Source: Embleya sp040605455 (GTDB lineage Bacteria > Actinomycetota > Actinomycetes > Streptomycetales > Streptomycetaceae). From it: a stretch of 64,000 nt of DNA. The notes under the pieces are model-generated. The model saw nothing but the letters and a program-made list of their open reading frames with translations. It did not search any database and was not told the DNA's origin. The stretch is from positions 1 to 64,000 of the forward strand of contig NZ_JBEXCV010000002.1 in the NCBI RefSeq assembly GCF_040605455.1. Reading direction: 5' to 3'. The position numbers and the translations under genes were made by a program. Below, one piece after another: positions 9,098 through 18,243 of this stretch; the stretch's first letter is position 1; every line of letters begins with the position of its first letter.

Positions 9098-9130
9098 TCG
9101 CCCGAGCCCGGTGGTGGCGGGCCCGGGCGA
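9098..9130. terminator. hairpin between convergent genes
   Basis: TCGCCCGAGCCCG (9098-9110) pairs with CGGGCCCGGGCGA (9118-9130) with one mismatch around a 7-base loop. It separates the hydrolase gene from the convergent MMPL gene. Confidence 0.65.
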
Positions 9131-9136
9131 GTCGAG

Positions 9137-11320
9137 TCACGGTCGGGAACGGGCGTCGAGGCGGGCGGTCTCGGCGGGGGCCGGACGCGCCGGCCCGACC
9201 CGCAGCAACCGGGCAACAGCGGGCGGGAACCACCAGTTGGCCCGGCGCAGCAGGGTTACCAGGGCGGGCGCGAGCACCCCACGTACGATCGTCGCGTCCA
9301 CCAGGATGCCGACCGCGAGCGCGGTGGCCAGGATCCGGACGTCGGTGATCGGCACGGTGGACAGCGCCACGAAGGCCAGGAACAGGATCAGCGCCGCCGA
9401 GGTGACCAGCCGCCCGGTGCGACCGACACCGATCACGACCGACTCCTCGGTGGTGTTTCGTACGCCCCTGGCGGCCAAGTCCAGATGGGCCTCCCGGATG
9501 CGGCTCAGAATGAACACCTCGTAGTCCATGGACAATCCGAACAGGAACGCGAACACGGCCATCGGAACCCATACGGTGATCGCGCCCGTGGCCGGCGTAT
9601 CGAAGAGCAGTTCGCTGCCGTGGCCCTCCTGCCAGACGAGCACGATCGCGCCGTAGGAGGCCGCCACGGACACGGTGTTCAACACGAGCGCCTTGATCGG
9701 CAGCCAGATGGAGCGCAAAGACCGGGCCAGGACCAGGAACGTCAGCAGCGCGATCACCGCGAGCACGACCGGCAGCGAACCGTAGACGGCGTCGACGAAG
9801 TCGCGGTCCTGGGCCGGACCGCCGCCGGCTTGGGTGCCGGGAGTTGCCCGCGCCGCAGCCAGGACCGCACCGACCGCGGCGCGACCCGCGTCGGTGGCCG
9901 GGTCCCGACTCGTCCACACGTCCACGACCCGCAGGTCGCCGTCCGCCCACGTGGCGGGGGCGAGCGTGCCCGAGACGCCCGGTTCGGCCGCCAACCGCGC
10001 CGCGAGCGCGACCGGATCGCCGGTGGTGGCCACCTCGATCGGCTGCGCGATGCCCGCCCCGAAGCCGGCCGCCTCGATTGCGGCGAACACCCGCGCCGGT
10101 TCGCCGCCCCGGCCCAACGACGCCACCTGCGGTTGCCCCACGCGCAAGGTCAGCGCGGGCGCGGCGAGCGCGAGCAGCAGCGCGCCGCTGAGCAGAGCGG
10201 CCAGGATCGGCCGGCGCGTCGTGGCCCGCGCGATTCGCGACCAGAGCCGGCTGTCCGGGCGAGGGGTGCGCCGCGGGACGTCCAGGCGCGCGCCCCACGC
10301 GTACAGGACGACCGGCAGCAGGGTCAGCGCCACCGCGACGCTCACCAGCGGCATCAGCAGACCGGCGTAGCCGACACTGCGCAGGAACGGCACCGGGAGA
10401 ACCACGAGCGCGGCGAGGGACAGCGCCACCGTGGCCCCGCTGAGCAAGACCGCGTGGCCGGCGGTGGCCGCGGCCCGCACGATCGCCTCGACGCGGTGGG
10501 CCGGGTCGTGGACGTCGCCGCGGGCGCGCTCCTCCCGCCATCGGGTCACCACGAGGAGCGCGTAGTCGATCGCGATGCCGAGGCCGATCAGCGCTACCAG
10601 GAATTGCACGATGAACGACACGTCGGTGACCCGGGTCAGGCCGCCCACGAGCAGGAACGTGGTGGGGATGGCGATCCCGGCGACCAGCAGCGGGACCAGG
10701 GCCAGGCCGCTCGCGAAGGTCAGGCCGAGGACGACGATCGCGCCCACCGCACCCAGCAGCGTCTCGGCGACGGGGCTGCGGGCGGCGCCGCTGTCCCGGC
10801 CGGTCAGCAGCGGCCGGCCGGTGAGCCGTACGGGCGCGTCGGCGACCCGGGCGTCGGCCACGGCGGCGCGGATCCGGCCCACCGTCGCACCGTACGCGTT
10901 CGGGCCCTCGCCGCCGGGCGGGTAGACCAAGGCCACGGTGGAGCGTGCGTCGGCCGAGATCAGTGCCGGATCGCCGGTACCGGCGTACGAGGCATGCCGG
11001 CCGCCGGGCGGTGTGACCCGCCGGACGACCGCGTCGAACTGCGCGCTCACGTCCGGCGCGTCGGCTCGGCGGCCGTCGGGCACGGTCAGTTCGAGCAGCA
11101 GCGGGGCGTTGCGGCCGCCGGTGCCGCCGAATCGTTCGACGATCAGGTCGTTGGCCTGTTGCCCCGGCCGGCCGGGCAACTCCGAGCCCTGGCTCAGCCG
11201 ATCGACGGTACCCCCGACGGTGGCAACGCCCGCTGCGGCGAGCACCAACCACACCAGGGTCACCAGGCGCCGGTGTCCGAGAACCCAGCGCGTCATCACT
11301 TCCACGACGTTCCGTCCCAC
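9137..11320 (-). CDS. MMPL-family RND-type exporter
   Basis: This is a 727-residue membrane protein with the duplicated MMPL topology: one N-terminal helix, a large extracytoplasmic domain, five helices, then the same again. The Asp-containing proton-relay helices are present in both halves, as GLGIAIDYALLV and FGLSMDYEVFI. Proteins of this family export lipids, polyketides or drugs with proton antiport. The GTG at 11320 is directly preceded by GGAAG; ATG 11296 (MTRWVLGHRR) is an equally good start. It diverges from a PadR regulator 160 bases away, with a long dyad between them, so PadR probably represses it. The cargo is unknown. Confidence 0.9.
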   Translation of the reverse strand: MGRNVVEVMTRWVLGHRRLVTLVWLVLAAAGVATVGGTVDRLSQGSELPGRPGQQANDLIVERFGGTGGRNAPLLLELTVPDGRRADAPDVSAQFDAVVRRVTPPGGRHASYAGTGDPALISADARSTVALVYPPGGEGPNAYGATVGRIRAAVADARVADAPVRLTGRPLLTGRDSGAARSPVAETLLGAVGAIVVLGLTFASGLALVPLLVAGIAIPTTFLLVGGLTRVTDVSFIVQFLVALIGLGIAIDYALLVVTRWREERARGDVHDPAHRVEAIVRAAATAGHAVLLSGATVALSLAALVVLPVPFLRSVGYAGLLMPLVSVAVALTLLPVVLYAWGARLDVPRRTPRPDSRLWSRIARATTRRPILAALLSGALLLALAAPALTLRVGQPQVASLGRGGEPARVFAAIEAAGFGAGIAQPIEVATTGDPVALAARLAAEPGVSGTLAPATWADGDLRVVDVWTSRDPATDAGRAAVGAVLAAARATPGTQAGGGPAQDRDFVDAVYGSLPVVLAVIALLTFLVLARSLRSIWLPIKALVLNTVSVAASYGAIVLVWQEGHGSELLFDTPATGAITVWVPMAVFAFLFGLSMDYEVFILSRIREAHLDLAARGVRNTTEESVVIGVGRTGRLVTSAALILFLAFVALSTVPITDVRILATALAVGILVDATIVRGVLAPALVTLLRRANWWFPPAVARLLRVGPARPAPAETARLDARSRP

Positions 11321-11331
11321 CTTCCGAATAA

Positions 11332-11378
11332 GTAGCGACGCTATGTATGGAGGCGCAGTCTATGCATAGCGTGGCTAC
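11332..11378. promoter_or_regulatory. long inverted repeat, likely PadR operator for the MMPL gene
   Basis: GTAGCGACGCTATG (11332-11345) and CATAGCGTGGCTAC (11365-11378) are inverted copies with one mismatch in 14, 19 bases apart. The left arm begins 12 bases upstream of the MMPL start codon. The size and position fit a PadR-family operator, which PadR proteins of this type use to block divergent transporter genes. Confidence 0.6.
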
Positions 11379-11465
11379 CTATGAACAGGCTCGGGGCCGG
11401 CGGGCGGCTTCGGCGCCCGATGGCGACGGCACTGGCGGCGGGCGGCTTCGACCCGCGACCCCGGT

Positions 11466-11485
11466 GTAGCCTGACTACCTATGAA
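11466..11485 (+). promoter_or_regulatory. leaderless promoter and possible autoregulatory site of the PadR gene
   Basis: TAGCCT (11467-11472) fits a -10 box placed so that transcription would begin at or next to the ATG at 11481. No ribosome-binding site is present, so the mRNA is probably leaderless. GTAG (11466-11469) and CTAC (11475-11478) form a short dyad. The run CTACCTATGAA at 11475-11485 repeats exactly at 11375-11385, next to the larger operator. Confidence 0.5.
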
Positions 11486-11822
11486 GGCCGACGTGCTCAA
11501 GGGGCATCTCGAAGGCATGCTGCTGGCGGTGCTGGAGACCGGCGAACAGCACGGTTACGCGATCGTCGAGGAGCTCAAATCCCGAAGCGGCGGGCACATC
11601 GCCCTGCCCACCGGCACCGTGTACCCGGCACTGCACCGCCTGGAGACGGCCGGTCTGATCGCCGGCCGCTGGTCCGTCCACGGCGGTCGCCGTCGCCGCA
11701 GCTACGAACTCACCCGCGCGGGCCGCCGGTCGCTGAGCGAACAACGCGCTTCATGGCGGGAGTTCACGTCGGTGGTGTCCGGGGTGCTGGGGGTGGAGCC
11801 GGGATGGGCGGGGACGTCGTGA
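11481..11822 (+). CDS. PadR-family transcriptional regulator
   Basis: This is a 113-residue winged-helix repressor. Family features are the opening KGHLEGMLLAVLETGEQHGYAI, then LPTGTVYPALHRLETAGLIAGRW (recognition helix and wing) and RRRSYELTRAGRRSL. It starts without a ribosome-binding site behind a -10-like TAGCCT. It overlaps or abuts the following membrane-protein gene, a common pairing of PadR with a permease-prefix-type membrane protein. It likely senses a small molecule and controls both its own unit and the divergent MMPL exporter. Confidence 0.93.
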   Translation: MKADVLKGHLEGMLLAVLETGEQHGYAIVEELKSRSGGHIALPTGTVYPALHRLETAGLIAGRWSVHGGRRRRSYELTRAGRRSLSEQRASWREFTSVVSGVLGVEPGWAGTS

Positions 11823-12673
11823 CCGGAGCCGGGACGGCGCGCGCGATCGCGAACGCGGACGCGGACGAGAAGGCGCACGACACCACGAACGGGGCCGGGA
11901 CGATGCACGGGGCCGCGAAGGCGGGCGGCGCCGCGCGCGACACCGCGTACCGAGCCGAGACGCCGCACGACGCCGTGATCGAGGAGTATCTCGACGCCCT
12001 GGTCGCCGCGTTGATCGGCCCGCGTGGCCGACGACGGGCGATCCTCGACGAGGCGCTCGACGGGCTCCTGGAATGCGCCGACGCCCACGCGGCCGACTGC
12101 GCGGACCCGACCGAGGCCGCGCGCCGCGCCGTCGCCGAGTGGGGTCCGGCGGCCGTCGTGGCCGGAGCGTACAACGAGGCCGTGCATCGACGTGGCGTGC
12201 GACGCCTGGGCGCGACGGCCCTCGGCGCACTGCCCGCACTGGCGGCGGTGTGGTGCCTCGCAATGCTCGCCGGCCCCGCCGGTCCGTGGGAGCGCCGACC
12301 GCCGGCGGTGAACGTCGGACTGGTCCTGCTCGGCTTCGGCTGCGTCTTCGCCACCGCCGCCGCCCTGTCCGGCCTGCGCGCGGGCAGTGGCGTACGAGCG
12401 GTGGCACCCGGCGCGACGGCGCCCACCCGCGAGACGGCCGCCGCCGTGTCCGGCGTGCTCCTGGTCCTGGCCACCCTGCCCGCAATGGTCGTCAACCGCG
12501 GCCTCGTCGCCCCTCACTCGCTCGCCTGGCCACTGATCGCCCCGGCCATCACCGTGAACGTGGGCCTTGCCCTGTACTTGGGCACGGCCTGGCGTCGCCT
12601 GCGCGCGACCACGCCGACCACTGCCGCCGCCGGCCGCAAGGACGACCCGGCGTGGGTCGACGAGGCACGGTAG
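11804..12673 (+). CDS. PadR-linked membrane protein (HAAS/permease-prefix-like)
   Basis: This is a 289-residue protein. After an Ala/Asp-rich N-terminus, residues near 50-110 (VIEEYLDALVAALIGPRGRRRAILDEALDGLLECAD, then TEAARRAVAEWG) resemble the small helical domain found in proteins encoded next to PadR regulators. Four hydrophobic helices follow, with a basic C-terminus. The start was taken at ATG 11804 behind GGAG; GTG 11819, overlapping the PadR stop, is the alternative. It may transmit or respond to the same signal as PadR. The biochemical role is unknown. Confidence 0.75.
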   Translation: MGGDVVTGAGTARAIANADADEKAHDTTNGAGTMHGAAKAGGAARDTAYRAETPHDAVIEEYLDALVAALIGPRGRRRAILDEALDGLLECADAHAADCADPTEAARRAVAEWGPAAVVAGAYNEAVHRRGVRRLGATALGALPALAAVWCLAMLAGPAGPWERRPPAVNVGLVLLGFGCVFATAAALSGLRAGSGVRAVAPGATAPTRETAAAVSGVLLVLATLPAMVVNRGLVAPHSLAWPLIAPAITVNVGLALYLGTAWRRLRATTPTTAAAGRKDDPAWVDEAR

Positions 12674-12721
12674 CGGAGCACGCCACACCGCGAAGTTCAC
12701 GCCTCGTCCCGTTCGCCCCCC

Positions 12722-13231
12722 TCACTCCTCCCACAGCCCCGCCACCGTCAGCGCCGGGTCGATGTCGGCCAGGGCTCGCGTCGGGTCCAGGGTCGGGAGT
12801 ACTCGGTGCGTCGCCGCTGCGTGTGCGTAGACCAGCAGGAGGTCCTCGGCGGTCCAGCGGACCGAGGGCCACACGGCGTCTCGGCCCGGGCACAGCCGGG
12901 TGAGGCGGGTGTGGAACTCGTCGAGTTCGGCCGGATTCGTGAAGGTCCGGGCCGCCTCGATCGCGTCGTGGTCGGTACGCAGGAGCGCGTGCGTCGGCAC
13001 CACGGGCACCCGCATGACCGCGTCCGGGTCGGTGTCCGCCATGCCCAGGCTGCGCGCGACCCGGTGCAGGGCGGACGCCATCAGCAGCGCGACGAGCAGT
13101 CCGCTGTCCTGCCGCACACCGCCGGACGGGAAGAACCTCGCGTCCCAGAAGCGCTGTTCGGTGTGCAGGTGCTCGCGCACGAGCATGCAGCCGACTCCCA
13201 CGCAGCTCTGCGGCAGGGTTCTGGCGGCCAT
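12722..13231 (-). CDS. hypothetical protein
   Basis: This is a 169-residue soluble protein that I do not recognise. It has no signal peptide or membrane helix. It holds two Cys (CVGVGC near residues 10-15) and a Trp/Glu-rich C-terminus (RWTAEDLLLVYAHAAATHRVL). Codon use is normal for the genome and the frame is free of stops, so it is probably real. The start has only a weak upstream ribosome-binding site. It is convergent with the PadR-linked membrane-protein gene, and no neighbour suggests a role. Confidence 0.65.
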   Translation of the reverse strand: MAARTLPQSCVGVGCMLVREHLHTEQRFWDARFFPSGGVRQDSGLLVALLMASALHRVARSLGMADTDPDAVMRVPVVPTHALLRTDHDAIEAARTFTNPAELDEFHTRLTRLCPGRDAVWPSVRWTAEDLLLVYAHAAATHRVLPTLDPTRALADIDPALTVAGLWEE

Positions 13232-13298
13232 GCGGCTACGGTACGGCTCCGGTGGCGCGCCGTGGCGCAGTTCCGTTTATTTACGACATCGACTCACT

Positions 13299-14090
13299 TC
13301 ACCCCAGTTGGATGGACCGCTTGGAGAGTCCGAACCAGAAGCCGTCGATGACCTGGTTCAGCCGGCCCAGGTCCTCGTGACCCGCGCCGAGCGAGACGAA
13401 CAGCGGCGCGAGGTGCTCGGTCCGGGGGTGCGCCAGGCGCGCGGCGGGCGCCTTGTGGGTGAAGTCGAGCAGCGTGTCCACGTCACCACCCCGGAACGCC
13501 TCGTCGCCCCAGTGGTCGAACTCGCGCGACCAGCCCGGCACCGGCGCATCCGCCCGGGGGTCGAGGCCGCGCAGGTTGTGGGTGAAGAACCCGCTGCCCA
13601 CGATCAGCACGCCCTCGTCGCGCAGCGGCGCGAGCCGTTGGCCGACCTGGTAGAGGCGGACCGGGTCGAGCGTGGGCAGCGACATCTGTAGGACCGGCAC
13701 GTCGGCGTCCGGATACATCTCGACCAGCGGTACGTACGCGCCGTGGTCCAAGCCGCGCTCCGGCGCGTCCCGGACGTCCGGCCCGAGCAGCGCCCGCACC
13801 CGCGCCGCGAGCTCGGGCGCGCCGGGTGCCGGATAGGTGACCCGGTAGTAGTGCTCGGGAAAGCCGCCGAAGTCGTACACCAGCGGGATCGTGCGGGTCG
13901 CGCCGAGCGCGATCGGGGCGTCCTCCCAGTGCGCGGACACCATCAGGATGGCGGTGGGCCTGGGCAGGTCGGCGGACCACGCGGCCAGCTGGCCGGTCCA
14001 CAACGCGTCGTCCGCGAGCGGCGGCGCGCCGTGGCCGAGGTAGACAACGGGCATGCGCTGCGCGCTGGGCCGGGGCGAGGTGGTGTCCAT
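13299..14090 (-). CDS. DODA-type extradiol ring-opening dioxygenase (LigB-like)
   Basis: This is a 263-residue cytoplasmic metalloenzyme. The class III extradiol fold is shown by YLGHGAPP (His20), VSAHWE (His54), LDHGAYVPL (His116), FFTHNLRGLD (His171) and TEHLAPLF (His226). His20, His54 and His226 are the likely metal ligands. Members cleave catechols such as DOPA or act on related aromatics using Fe(II) or Zn(II). A promoter directly upstream places transcription at the start codon, so the message is probably leaderless. The true substrate is unknown. Confidence 0.9.
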   Translation of the reverse strand: MDTTSPRPSAQRMPVVYLGHGAPPLADDALWTGQLAAWSADLPRPTAILMVSAHWEDAPIALGATRTIPLVYDFGGFPEHYYRVTYPAPGAPELAARVRALLGPDVRDAPERGLDHGAYVPLVEMYPDADVPVLQMSLPTLDPVRLYQVGQRLAPLRDEGVLIVGSGFFTHNLRGLDPRADAPVPGWSREFDHWGDEAFRGGDVDTLLDFTHKAPAARLAHPRTEHLAPLFVSLGAGHEDLGRLNQVIDGFWFGLSKRSIQLG

Positions 14091-14096
14091 GGGCCC

Positions 14097-14125
14097 AGGA
14101 TATCAAGTAGTTCTATGTTCAACAA
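14097..14125 (-). promoter_or_regulatory. promoter of the dioxygenase gene (leaderless)
   Basis: Read on the minus strand, TTGTTG (14125-14120) and TATCCT (14102-14097) are 17 bases apart. Transcription would begin at about 14090, which is the A of the ATG. No ribosome-binding site lies between, which supports leaderless translation. Confidence 0.55.
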
Positions 14126-14143
14126 TTGACACAACCGGATGAT

Positions 14144-14172
14144 TTGACACGGGGATCGCCGTTGGGGGTAAT
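14144..14172 (+). promoter_or_regulatory. candidate promoter of hrpA
   Basis: A perfect TTGACA (14144-14149) is followed after 17 bases by GGTAAT (14167-14172), four of six matches to TATAAT. A second TTGACA sits at 14126-14131. A further -10-like TATCCT at 14202-14207 would give a near-leaderless transcript for the ATG at 14218. Confidence 0.45.
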
Positions 14173-14217
14173 CCACTGGCCTGCGCCCCCGGGGTGCCAC
14201 TTATCCTGGACCGCGTA

Positions 14218-17200
14218 ATGGGAACGCCAGTAGCCACATCTCAGCTCGCCGACCTCCAGGCGCGCCTGCCCCACCTGATGCTTCGGGATCAGGACCGTCT
14301 GCGCCGTCGCCTCGACCGGACCCGCAAGAACCGCAAGGGCCCGCAGCAGGTCGCCGAGACCGAGAGCCTGATCGCCGCGTTCGACGCCGCCGAGACGCGG
14401 GTCGCGAACCGGCGCGCCGCCGTGCCCGTGATCGGCTACCCCCAGGCGCTGCCGGTCAGCCAGAAGAAGGACGACATCCTGGCCGCGATCCGCGACCACC
14501 AGGTCGTCATCGTCGCGGGCGAGACCGGCTCCGGGAAGACCACCCAGATCCCGAAGATCTGCCTCGAACTGGGTCGCGGCGTGCAGGGCCTGATCGGACA
14601 CACCCAGCCGCGCCGGATCGCCGCCCGCACGGTCGGTGACCGGATCGCCGAAGAATTGGGCGGACAACTCGGCGACGTGGTCGGCTACAAGGTCCGCTTC
14701 AACGACCAGTCGAGCGACAACACACTGGTCAAACTGATGACCGACGGCATCCTGCTCGCCGAGGTGCAAAACGATCGGCTGTTGCGGCAGTACGACACGC
14801 TGATCATCGACGAGGCGCACGAGCGCAGCCTCAACATCGACTTCCTGCTCGGCTACCTCAAACAGTTGTTGCCGCGCCGACCCGACCTCAAGGTGATCAT
14901 CACCTCGGCCACGATCGACCCGGAGCGCTTCTCGCAACACTTCGACGACGCGCCGATCATCGAGGTGTCCGGCCGTACCTATCCGGTCGAGGTGCGCTAT
15001 CGCCCGCTCGTCGCGGAGGTCGACGAAGACGAGGACGACGACGAGGCGGGCGCCAAGCGCCGACCCGACGATCGTGACCAGGTACAGGCGATCAGCGACG
15101 CGGTGGACGAACTGCTCGGCGAGGCGTCCGGCGACATCCTGGTCTTCCTCAGCGGCGAGCGGGAGATTCGGGACACCGCCGAGGCACTGAACAAACGACA
15201 GTTGCGCAACACCGAGGTACTGCCGCTGTACGCCCGTCTGTCCGCCGCCGAGCAACACCGGGTCTTCCAGCAGCACACCGGCCGACGGATCGTGCTCGCG
15301 ACCAACGTCGCGGAGACCTCGTTGACCGTGCCGGGCATCAAGTACGTGATCGACCCGGGCACCGCGCGCATCTCCCGGTACAGCCTGCGCACCAAGGTGC
15401 AGCGGTTGCCGATCGAGGCCGTCTCGCAGGCCTCCGCCAATCAGCGCAAGGGCCGCAGCGGACGTACCTCGGACGGCATCTGCATCCGGCTGTACTCCCA
15501 GGAGGACTTCGAGTCGCGGCCCGAGTTCACCGATCCGGAGATCCTGCGCACCAATCTGGCCTCGGTCATCCTGCAGATGACCGCGCTGGGCCTGGGCGAC
15601 ATCGCCGCGTTCCCGTTCGTGGAGCCGCCGGATCGGCGCAACATCAAGGACGGCGTACAGCTCCTGGAGGAACTGGGCGCGCTGGACCCGGACGAGTCGG
15701 ACGTGCGCAAGCGACTGACCCCGATCGGCCGCAAACTGTCCCAGCTCCCGGTGGATCCGCGGCTGGCCCGGATGATCCTGGAGGCGGACCGCAACGGCGT
15801 GGTCCGCGAGGTGCTGATCATCGCGTCCGCGCTGTCCATCCAGGACCCGCGCGAGCGACCCGTCGAACACCAGCAGCACGCCGACCAGTTGCACGCGCGG
15901 TTCGCGGACAAGGAATCCGACTTCCTCGCGTATCTCAACCTGTGGAACTACATCAAGGAGCAGCGCGACGAGCTGTCCTCCAGCCGGTTCCGCAAGCTGT
16001 GCAAGAGCGAGTTCCTGCACTACCTGCGGATACGCGAATGGCAGGACCTGCACAGCCAGTTGCGCTCGGCCGCCAAGTCGCTCGGGATCGAGGCGACCGG
16101 CGAGCCGCAGGAGCCGAACACCCAGCACATCCACACCGCGATCCTGTCCGGTCTGCTCTCGCACATCGGTCTGATGGACCCGGCCAAGCGCGAGTACGGC
16201 GGCGCGCGCGGCACCCGGTTCTCGGTCTTCCCCGGCTCGGCGCTGTTCAAGAAACCACCGCGATGGGTGATGGCGGCCGAACTCGTCGAGACGTCCCGCC
16301 TGTGGGCGCGAATCGCCGGGCGGATCGAGCCCGAGTGGATCGAGCCGCTGGCCGGGCACCTGATCAAGCACACCTACAGCGAGCCGCACTGGGAACAGAA
16401 GATGGCCGCGGTGATGGCCTACGAGAAGGTCACGCTGTACGGAGTGCCGATCGTGGCCGCGCGCAAGGTCGGCTACGGCAAGGTCGATCCGGAGCTGTCC
16501 CGCGAACTGTTCATCCGGCACGCCCTGGTGGAGGGCGACTGGCGTACGCACCACAAGTTCTTCTCGGCCAACCGGCGACTGCTCGCGGACGTCGAGGAGC
16601 TCGAACACCGGGCCCGGCGCCGGGACATCATGGTCGACGACGAAACCCTGTTCGACTTCTACGACGAGCGCATCCCCGCCGACGTGGTCTCCGGACGGCA
16701 CTTCGACGCATGGTGGAAGAAGGCCCATCGGAGCGAGCCGGACCTGCTGAGCTTCGAGAAGTCCATGCTGATCAACGCCAAGGCGGGCGGGATCACCGAG
16801 GAGGACTACCCGAACACGTGGGTCGAGGAAGGCCTGGAGCTCAAGCTGACCTACCAGTTCGAGCCGGGCTCGAATGCGGACGGGGTCACCGCGCACATCC
16901 CGGTCGCGGTGCTCAATCAGCTCACCGGCGACGGCTTCGACTGGCAGATCCCGGGCCTGCGCGAGGAGTTGGTGACCTCGTACATCCGCGCGCTGCCCAA
17001 GGGCATCCGCCGCGGCTTCGTGCCGGCGCCGGACTACGCACGGTCGATCCTGGCCCGGATCCCGGCCCGCCGGGGGTCGTTGGTGGACGTGCTGGAGCGC
17101 GAGCTGAGCCGGATGGCCGGTATGCCGGTCAAGCGCGAGACGTGGGACCTGACGAAAGTGCCCGAGCATCTGCGGATGACGTTCCGCGTGCTCGACGACG

Positions 17201-18171
17201 ACCGGCGCACGCTGGCCGAGGGCAAGGACCTGGCGGCGCTCAAGCTCACGTTGCGCGACCGGATGCGGGCCGCGGTGTCCGAGGCGGCGAGCACGCTGGA
17301 CATCGAACGCACCGGCGTGACCTCCTGGACCATCGGCGAGTTGCCGCGCGTGGTCGAGCAGCGCCGCGGGTCGCTGGTGGTCAAGGCGTATCCGGCGCTG
17401 GTCGACGAGGGCGCGTCGGTGGCGGTCCGGTTGTTCGACAGCGAGCCGGAACAGTTGCGCGCGATGCGGCTCGGGACGCGGCGCCTGGTGCTGCTGAACG
17501 TGCAGTCGCCGGTCAAGCAGATCCAGGGTCGGCTGCCCAACATGGCCAAGCTGACGCTGAGTCACAACCCGCACGGGGGCATCGATCCGCTCTTCGAGGA
17601 CATCCTCGCGTGCGCGGCGGACATGCTGATCCAGGACGCGGGCGGCCCGGTGTGGGACGAGGCCGGCTTCGTCCGGCTGCGCGATCGGGTCAAGGCGGGG
17701 CTGCCTCGGCTGACCGAGGACACGGTGGTCAAGGTCGAGCGCATCCTGGGCGCGTCGCACAACGTGGCCGGGCGGCTGAAGACGACCCGGAGTCCGGCTC
17801 TGGCGCCGGCGCTGGCCGACCTGAAGGCGCAGTACACGGCGCTGGTGCACAAGGGCTTCGTGGCCGAGGCGGGTTGGCGGCGGCTGCCGGACGTGCACCG
17901 CTATCTCCAGGCGATGGAGCGCCGCTTGCAGCGCCTGGAAGCGGACCCGGTGCGAGACCGCGAGCGCATGCTGAAGGTCCACCAGATCCAGGCTGCCTAC
18001 CGGGATTTGATGGACCGTCAGGCCAAGGGCGCGCCGATTCCGGCCGAGGTGGCGGCGGTGCGATGGCAGATCGAGGAACTGCGGGTGAGCTACTTCGCCC
18101 AGTCCCTGGGCACGCCGCAGCCGGTGTCGGACAAGCGGATCCTGAAGACGATCGAGGAATTGGGGTCGTAG
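14218..18171 (+). CDS. hrpA: ATP-dependent RNA helicase HrpA (DEAH box)
   Basis: This is a 1317-residue protein, the usual length for bacterial HrpA. Walker A is GETGSGKTT (101-109), followed by DEAH in LIIDEAHERS (198-201), SAT in TSATIDPERF, and the QRKGRSGRTSDG motif VI. A winged-helix, ratchet and OB-fold come next, then the long HrpA-specific C-terminal region of about 600 residues. HrpA unwinds RNA 3'-to-5' and in E. coli helps mRNA processing and rescue of collided ribosomes. I prefer ATG 14218 because the upstream GTG 14194 lies before a -10-like TATCCT. The gene is monocistronic. An acidic insertion (EVDEDEDDDEAG) lies near residue 270. Confidence 0.96.
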   Translation: MGTPVATSQLADLQARLPHLMLRDQDRLRRRLDRTRKNRKGPQQVAETESLIAAFDAAETRVANRRAAVPVIGYPQALPVSQKKDDILAAIRDHQVVIVAGETGSGKTTQIPKICLELGRGVQGLIGHTQPRRIAARTVGDRIAEELGGQLGDVVGYKVRFNDQSSDNTLVKLMTDGILLAEVQNDRLLRQYDTLIIDEAHERSLNIDFLLGYLKQLLPRRPDLKVIITSATIDPERFSQHFDDAPIIEVSGRTYPVEVRYRPLVAEVDEDEDDDEAGAKRRPDDRDQVQAISDAVDELLGEASGDILVFLSGEREIRDTAEALNKRQLRNTEVLPLYARLSAAEQHRVFQQHTGRRIVLATNVAETSLTVPGIKYVIDPGTARISRYSLRTKVQRLPIEAVSQASANQRKGRSGRTSDGICIRLYSQEDFESRPEFTDPEILRTNLASVILQMTALGLGDIAAFPFVEPPDRRNIKDGVQLLEELGALDPDESDVRKRLTPIGRKLSQLPVDPRLARMILEADRNGVVREVLIIASALSIQDPRERPVEHQQHADQLHARFADKESDFLAYLNLWNYIKEQRDELSSSRFRKLCKSEFLHYLRIREWQDLHSQLRSAAKSLGIEATGEPQEPNTQHIHTAILSGLLSHIGLMDPAKREYGGARGTRFSVFPGSALFKKPPRWVMAAELVETSRLWARIAGRIEPEWIEPLAGHLIKHTYSEPHWEQKMAAVMAYEKVTLYGVPIVAARKVGYGKVDPELSRELFIRHALVEGDWRTHHKFFSANRRLLADVEELEHRARRRDIMVDDETLFDFYDERIPADVVSGRHFDAWWKKAHRSEPDLLSFEKSMLINAKAGGITEEDYPNTWVEEGLELKLTYQFEPGSNADGVTAHIPVAVLNQLTGDGFDWQIPGLREELVTSYIRALPKGIRRGFVPAPDYARSILARIPARRGSLVDVLERELSRMAGMPVKRETWDLTKVPEHLRMTFRVLDDDRRTLAEGKDLAALKLTLRDRMRAAVSEAASTLDIERTGVTSWTIGELPRVVEQRRGSLVVKAYPALVDEGASVAVRLFDSEPEQLRAMRLGTRRLVLLNVQSPVKQIQGRLPNMAKLTLSHNPHGGIDPLFEDILACAADMLIQDAGGPVWDEAGFVRLRDRVKAGLPRLTEDTVVKVERILGASHNVAGRLKTTRSPALAPALADLKAQYTALVHKGFVAEAGWRRLPDVHRYLQAMERRLQRLEADPVRDRERMLKVHQIQAAYRDLMDRQAKGAPIPAEVAAVRWQIEELRVSYFAQSLGTPQPVSDKRILKTIEELGS

Positions 18172-18226
18172 CGGGGTCGGGTCGGGGTCGGGGTCGGGTC
18201 CCACGTCGGGTCGGGTCCGGGTCCCG
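18172..18226. repeat. GGGTC simple-sequence repeat
   Basis: Just after the hrpA stop the sequence is made almost entirely of GGGTC/GGGGTC units, broken once by CCCACG. It could fold and help end transcription, but it has no clear inverted repeat. Confidence 0.6.
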
Positions 18227-18243
18227 AACTCCGATGTGCCGCG

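Noticed and set aside
8388..11252. A 954-codon frame overlapping the MMPL gene
   Set aside because: Arg/Gly/Ala-rich shadow translation without domain features; the MMPL frame has clear membrane helices and motifs.
9485..11335. Plus-strand 616-codon frame antisense to the MMPL gene
   Set aside because: Shadow frame with no recognisable motif.
14119..18204. A 1361-codon open frame antisense to hrpA
   Set aside because: It mirrors the hrpA codons in a GC-rich genome and has no family motif; long antisense frames are expected at such composition.
18172..18226. GGGTC repeat as a promoter or binding array
   Set aside because: It is simple-sequence DNA after a stop codon with no dyad or promoter box.
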